From contig NZ_CP059693.1 of assembly GCF_028657945.1 (NCBI RefSeq), forward strand, positions 372,001 through 436,000: DNA of 64,000 nucleotides, given 5' to 3'. Made by a program: the position numbers and the translations under genes. Position 1 is the first letter of the stretch. Each line of letters opens with the position of its first letter. Positions 61,804 through 64,000 of this stretch are shown in pieces. This DNA comes from Thalassomonas haliotis (GTDB taxonomy: Bacteria > Pseudomonadota > Gammaproteobacteria > Enterobacterales > Alteromonadaceae). The notes below the pieces were generated by a model that did no database searches, was not told where the DNA came from, and saw only the letters and a program-made list of their open reading frames with translations.

Positions 61804-64000
61804 ATGAAAAACGCTAATAAATTATTGTTTGCCACCAGTTTACTGCTGGCGGCATCTGCATGTACCCCACAAAAAACCGCCGAGGAACAAATCACCGAAG
61901 CAAAAGCGCAAATAGCACAACAGCAATTGTCCACTGCGAGCATCGCCTTAAAAAATGTGCTCAAGTCAACCCCGAGATCTGCCGAGGGGCGTTTTTTACT
62001 GGGTCAGGTTTACCTGAAAGTGGGAGAGCTTGAAAATGCCGAAAAAGAAATCAAAAAAGCCATTGAATACGGCTATGACGCACAGGCGGCTAACTTATTA
62101 TTGGCGGAAATTCTGTTAGAGAAAAACGATAACCAGGCGGTGATTGACTTACTGGCGACACAGAAGTTTGCTACAGAGTCGGCGCAAATTTTAAGCTTTA
62201 TTCTTAAAGGTAAAGCACACCTTAATTTACAGCAAGTGGAATTGGCCAGGGACGCCTTTGATACCGCCAATGATATCAATGTCGAGTCGTCTTACAGTTT
62301 ATATGGTTCTGCCATAGTGGCGTCTATGGATGATAATTACCTGCTGGCGGCAGAGTTGCTGGACAAGGCCCTGGGGCAGCAGGATGACCTGGCGGAAGGC
62401 TGGATATTAAAAGCCAGGGTGGCGGAGCAAAACAAAGACTTTGTCACCGCAGTAAGCGCCTATGAAAAATTTTTACAGCTGAGACCCAGGGCGCATAGTA
62501 TTAAGTTATTGATGGCAAATGACTATCTTCAGCTGGAAGATCATGACGCCGCCGAAAAGCTGGTGGATGATCTGCTGAAATTAAATGATGCCCACCCGAC
62601 GGCAAACCTGCTTAAGGCAAAAATAGCCAACAGCAAAAAAGATTATGCCTTGGTGAAAAAGCATGCCGAAGCCACGTTAAATATTACTCCTGAAGATCCC
62701 CTGGCCCTGTATTTATCCGGGATCAGCAATTACTTTCTCAATAACTTTGAACAGGCGTATACCGCCCTGTCGAAAATTGTCGATCGCCTGCCGAAAACTC
62801 ATGAAGCCCATAAGTTATATATGCTGTCGATGTTAAAACTCGGTTATGTTGACCAGTTAAATGAACATGTCGAAGTGTATGAAGGCTTTGATGATAAGGA
62901 CAGTAACTTACTCTCAGTGATCGGTTCTAGCCTGGCGGTCAGCGGACAAACCCAAGATGCGGAAACGATTTTTGAAAGGGCGCTTGAGGTCAAACCGGAT
63001 GATGTCAATGCCAAGAAAAAGCTGGCTTTTGCCCGCTTGATGAATCGTGATCTGCAGGGGATCAGTGATCTGGAGGAAGTCAACGCCGTCAGTTCAGACG
63101 ATAAAATGGTTAACCTGGTCCTGGCCTCAGCCTACCTGTATCAAAATAAAATTGAGGAAGCGGATAATATCGTCGAAAAATGGCTGGCAAAAGAGCCGAA
63201 AGATATCGAAGCGCTGTTGTTAAAGGCCCGGGTATTAAGCGTTTCAGGCGAGCAGGACGCCAGTTTAACTGTGCTTAAGCAAGCACAGGGTTACCAGCCG
63301 GACTCCAACAAGGTATTGTTAAAACTGGCGGAGCACCATTTAAGGGCGTCAGAATATCAAACGTCGGAAGCTTTGCTGAAGAAAATATTGACCGCAGCCC
63401 CGGATACCAAGCCGGCATTGATCATGCTGAACCTGGCAAGTCAAAAGCTGGAAAAACAACAACAATTCTTTGATTACTTAACGGATATTAATGCCAGGCA
63501 TAGTGAAGTAATCTGGCCTAAGCTGATGCTGGCGCAAAAAGCCATCAATGACAGGAATGCAGAGCAGGCTTTAAAAGATCTGGCGCCGCTTGCCCAGCAG
63601 GAAAAATTGCCCAATGCCTACTATTCCATCGTGATGAATGGCCATTATCTGTTATCGGATAAAAGCAAACTCAACGATGTTGCCAGCAAATGGCAGGCGG
63701 CGGATCCTCAGGCTGTGGTGGCCTACCTGAAGCATATTGAATTTCTTGAAAAGCTCGGCGATATTCAAGCGGCCTTGCTGCAAGCGCAAAAAGCCCAGAA
63801 AAAAGTTACTAAAGAAAGTGACAATTTACGTTTGAAGGTGTTGGAAACCCACTATTTATTGCGTTTAGGCCGAAATAACAAGGTCGGGCCTTTACTGACC
63901 GAATTGCAGGCTAAGTTGCCGGATAATGCCCTGGTGAGTCAGCTGGCGGGGCACCTGGCTTTTAATAAAAAGCAATATGATCAAGCCATTGACCACCTGG
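61804..64000 (+). CDS. prsT: XrtA/PEP-CTERM system TPR-repeat lipoprotein PrsT (3' end outside window)
   Basis: The frame is open from the ATG at 61804 to the window edge (732 codons) with no stop. A lipoprotein signal peptide ends in ASAC (Cys20), followed by TPQKTAEEQITEAKAQIA. Repeated 34-residue helical pairs follow, for example RFLLGQVYLKVGELENAEKEI near residue 60 and ALYLSGISNYFLNNFEQAY near 300, typical of TPR. PrsT proteins are about 900 residues, so roughly a fifth is missing. It is thought to be a periplasm-facing scaffold of the PEP-CTERM exopolysaccharide system. Confidence 0.9.
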   Translation, partial: MKNANKLLFATSLLLAASACTPQKTAEEQITEAKAQIAQQQLSTASIALKNVLKSTPRSAEGRFLLGQVYLKVGELENAEKEIKKAIEYGYDAQAANLLLAEILLEKNDNQAVIDLLATQKFATESAQILSFILKGKAHLNLQQVELARDAFDTANDINVESSYSLYGSAIVASMDDNYLLAAELLDKALGQQDDLAEGWILKARVAEQNKDFVTAVSAYEKFLQLRPRAHSIKLLMANDYLQLEDHDAAEKLVDDLLKLNDAHPTANLLKAKIANSKKDYALVKKHAEATLNITPEDPLALYLSGISNYFLNNFEQAYTALSKIVDRLPKTHEAHKLYMLSMLKLGYVDQLNEHVEVYEGFDDKDSNLLSVIGSSLAVSGQTQDAETIFERALEVKPDDVNAKKKLAFARLMNRDLQGISDLEEVNAVSSDDKMVNLVLASAYLYQNKIEEADNIVEKWLAKEPKDIEALLLKARVLSVSGEQDASLTVLKQAQGYQPDSNKVLLKLAEHHLRASEYQTSEALLKKILTAAPDTKPALIMLNLASQKLEKQQQFFDYLTDINARHSEVIWPKLMLAQKAINDRNAEQALKDLAPLAQQEKLPNAYYSIVMNGHYLLSDKSKLNDVASKWQAADPQAVVAYLKHIEFLEKLGDIQAALLQAQKAQKKVTKESDNLRLKVLETHYLLRLGRNNKVGPLLTELQAKLPDNALVSQLAGHLAFNKKQYDQAIDHL

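Overview
The window looks like chromosomal DNA of a marine gammaproteobacterium. The gene content and moderate GC fit the Colwelliaceae/Alteromonadales, and a Thalassomonas-like organism is my best guess; this is inference from gene families only. Most genes have clear family signatures and tight operon spacing. I saw no rRNA, CRISPR array, prophage or insertion sequence. There is one tRNA.

Region 1 (1-7.8 kb) holds hutF (histidine degradation) and a complete soluble NAD+-dependent molybdenum formate dehydrogenase operon in the order fdsG-fdsB-fdsA-fdhD(fdsC)-fdsD. The 3' end of fdsB is repeated with a 140-bp period, which creates two small ORFs between fdsB and fdsA. Region 2 (7.9-17.1 kb) is mixed housekeeping: ccoG (cytochrome oxidase assembly), srkA, dsbA, a nonsense-mutated XRE regulator remnant, a TVP38-type membrane protein, a SHOCT protein, an SSB-like protein with two apparent OB folds, a solitary fabH, a SymE-like toxin and a small polytopic membrane protein.

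Region 3 (17.2-20.2 kb) resembles the Pseudomonas cmpX-sigX-oprF locus. An OprF-like OmpA porin is divergent from a small membrane protein, a CmpX-like mechanosensitive channel and an ECF sigma factor. The shared intergenic region carries two outward-facing ECF-type promoter sequences with the same -35 core, the same 16-base spacer and the same -10 core, which suggests the sigma factor controls both arms. A TonB-domain protein and tRNA-Arg(CCG) follow.

Region 4 (21.8-64 kb) is dominated by an exosortase A (XrtA/PEP-CTERM) exopolysaccharide locus. An RND efflux pair runs directly into the sensor kinase gene prsK, followed by the sigma-54 activator prsR. A minus-strand operon encodes the export machinery: outer-membrane export lipoprotein, chain-length regulator, tyrosine autokinase, outer-membrane protein and AAA ATPase. 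Divergent to it are the priming sugar-phosphate transferase, interrupted by a frameshift in a GT dinucleotide run, and GDP-mannose precursor genes (manC, manB). After a secreted 838-residue protein and a YdcF-like protein comes a long minus-strand operon. It encodes glycosyltransferases, an acetyltransferase, two deacetylases, an ATP-grasp enzyme, flippase, polymerase/ligase, exosortase A, a glutaminase-dead asparagine synthase homologue and a FemAB/GNAT protein. The TPR lipoprotein gene prsT runs off the right edge.

Together region 4 would make, modify, polymerise and export a mannose-containing polysaccharide and process PEP-CTERM proteins linked to it. I found no PEP-CTERM substrate protein inside the window. 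A GGC-N7-TTTGC element recurs in three intergenic regions of the locus and may be a shared regulatory site.
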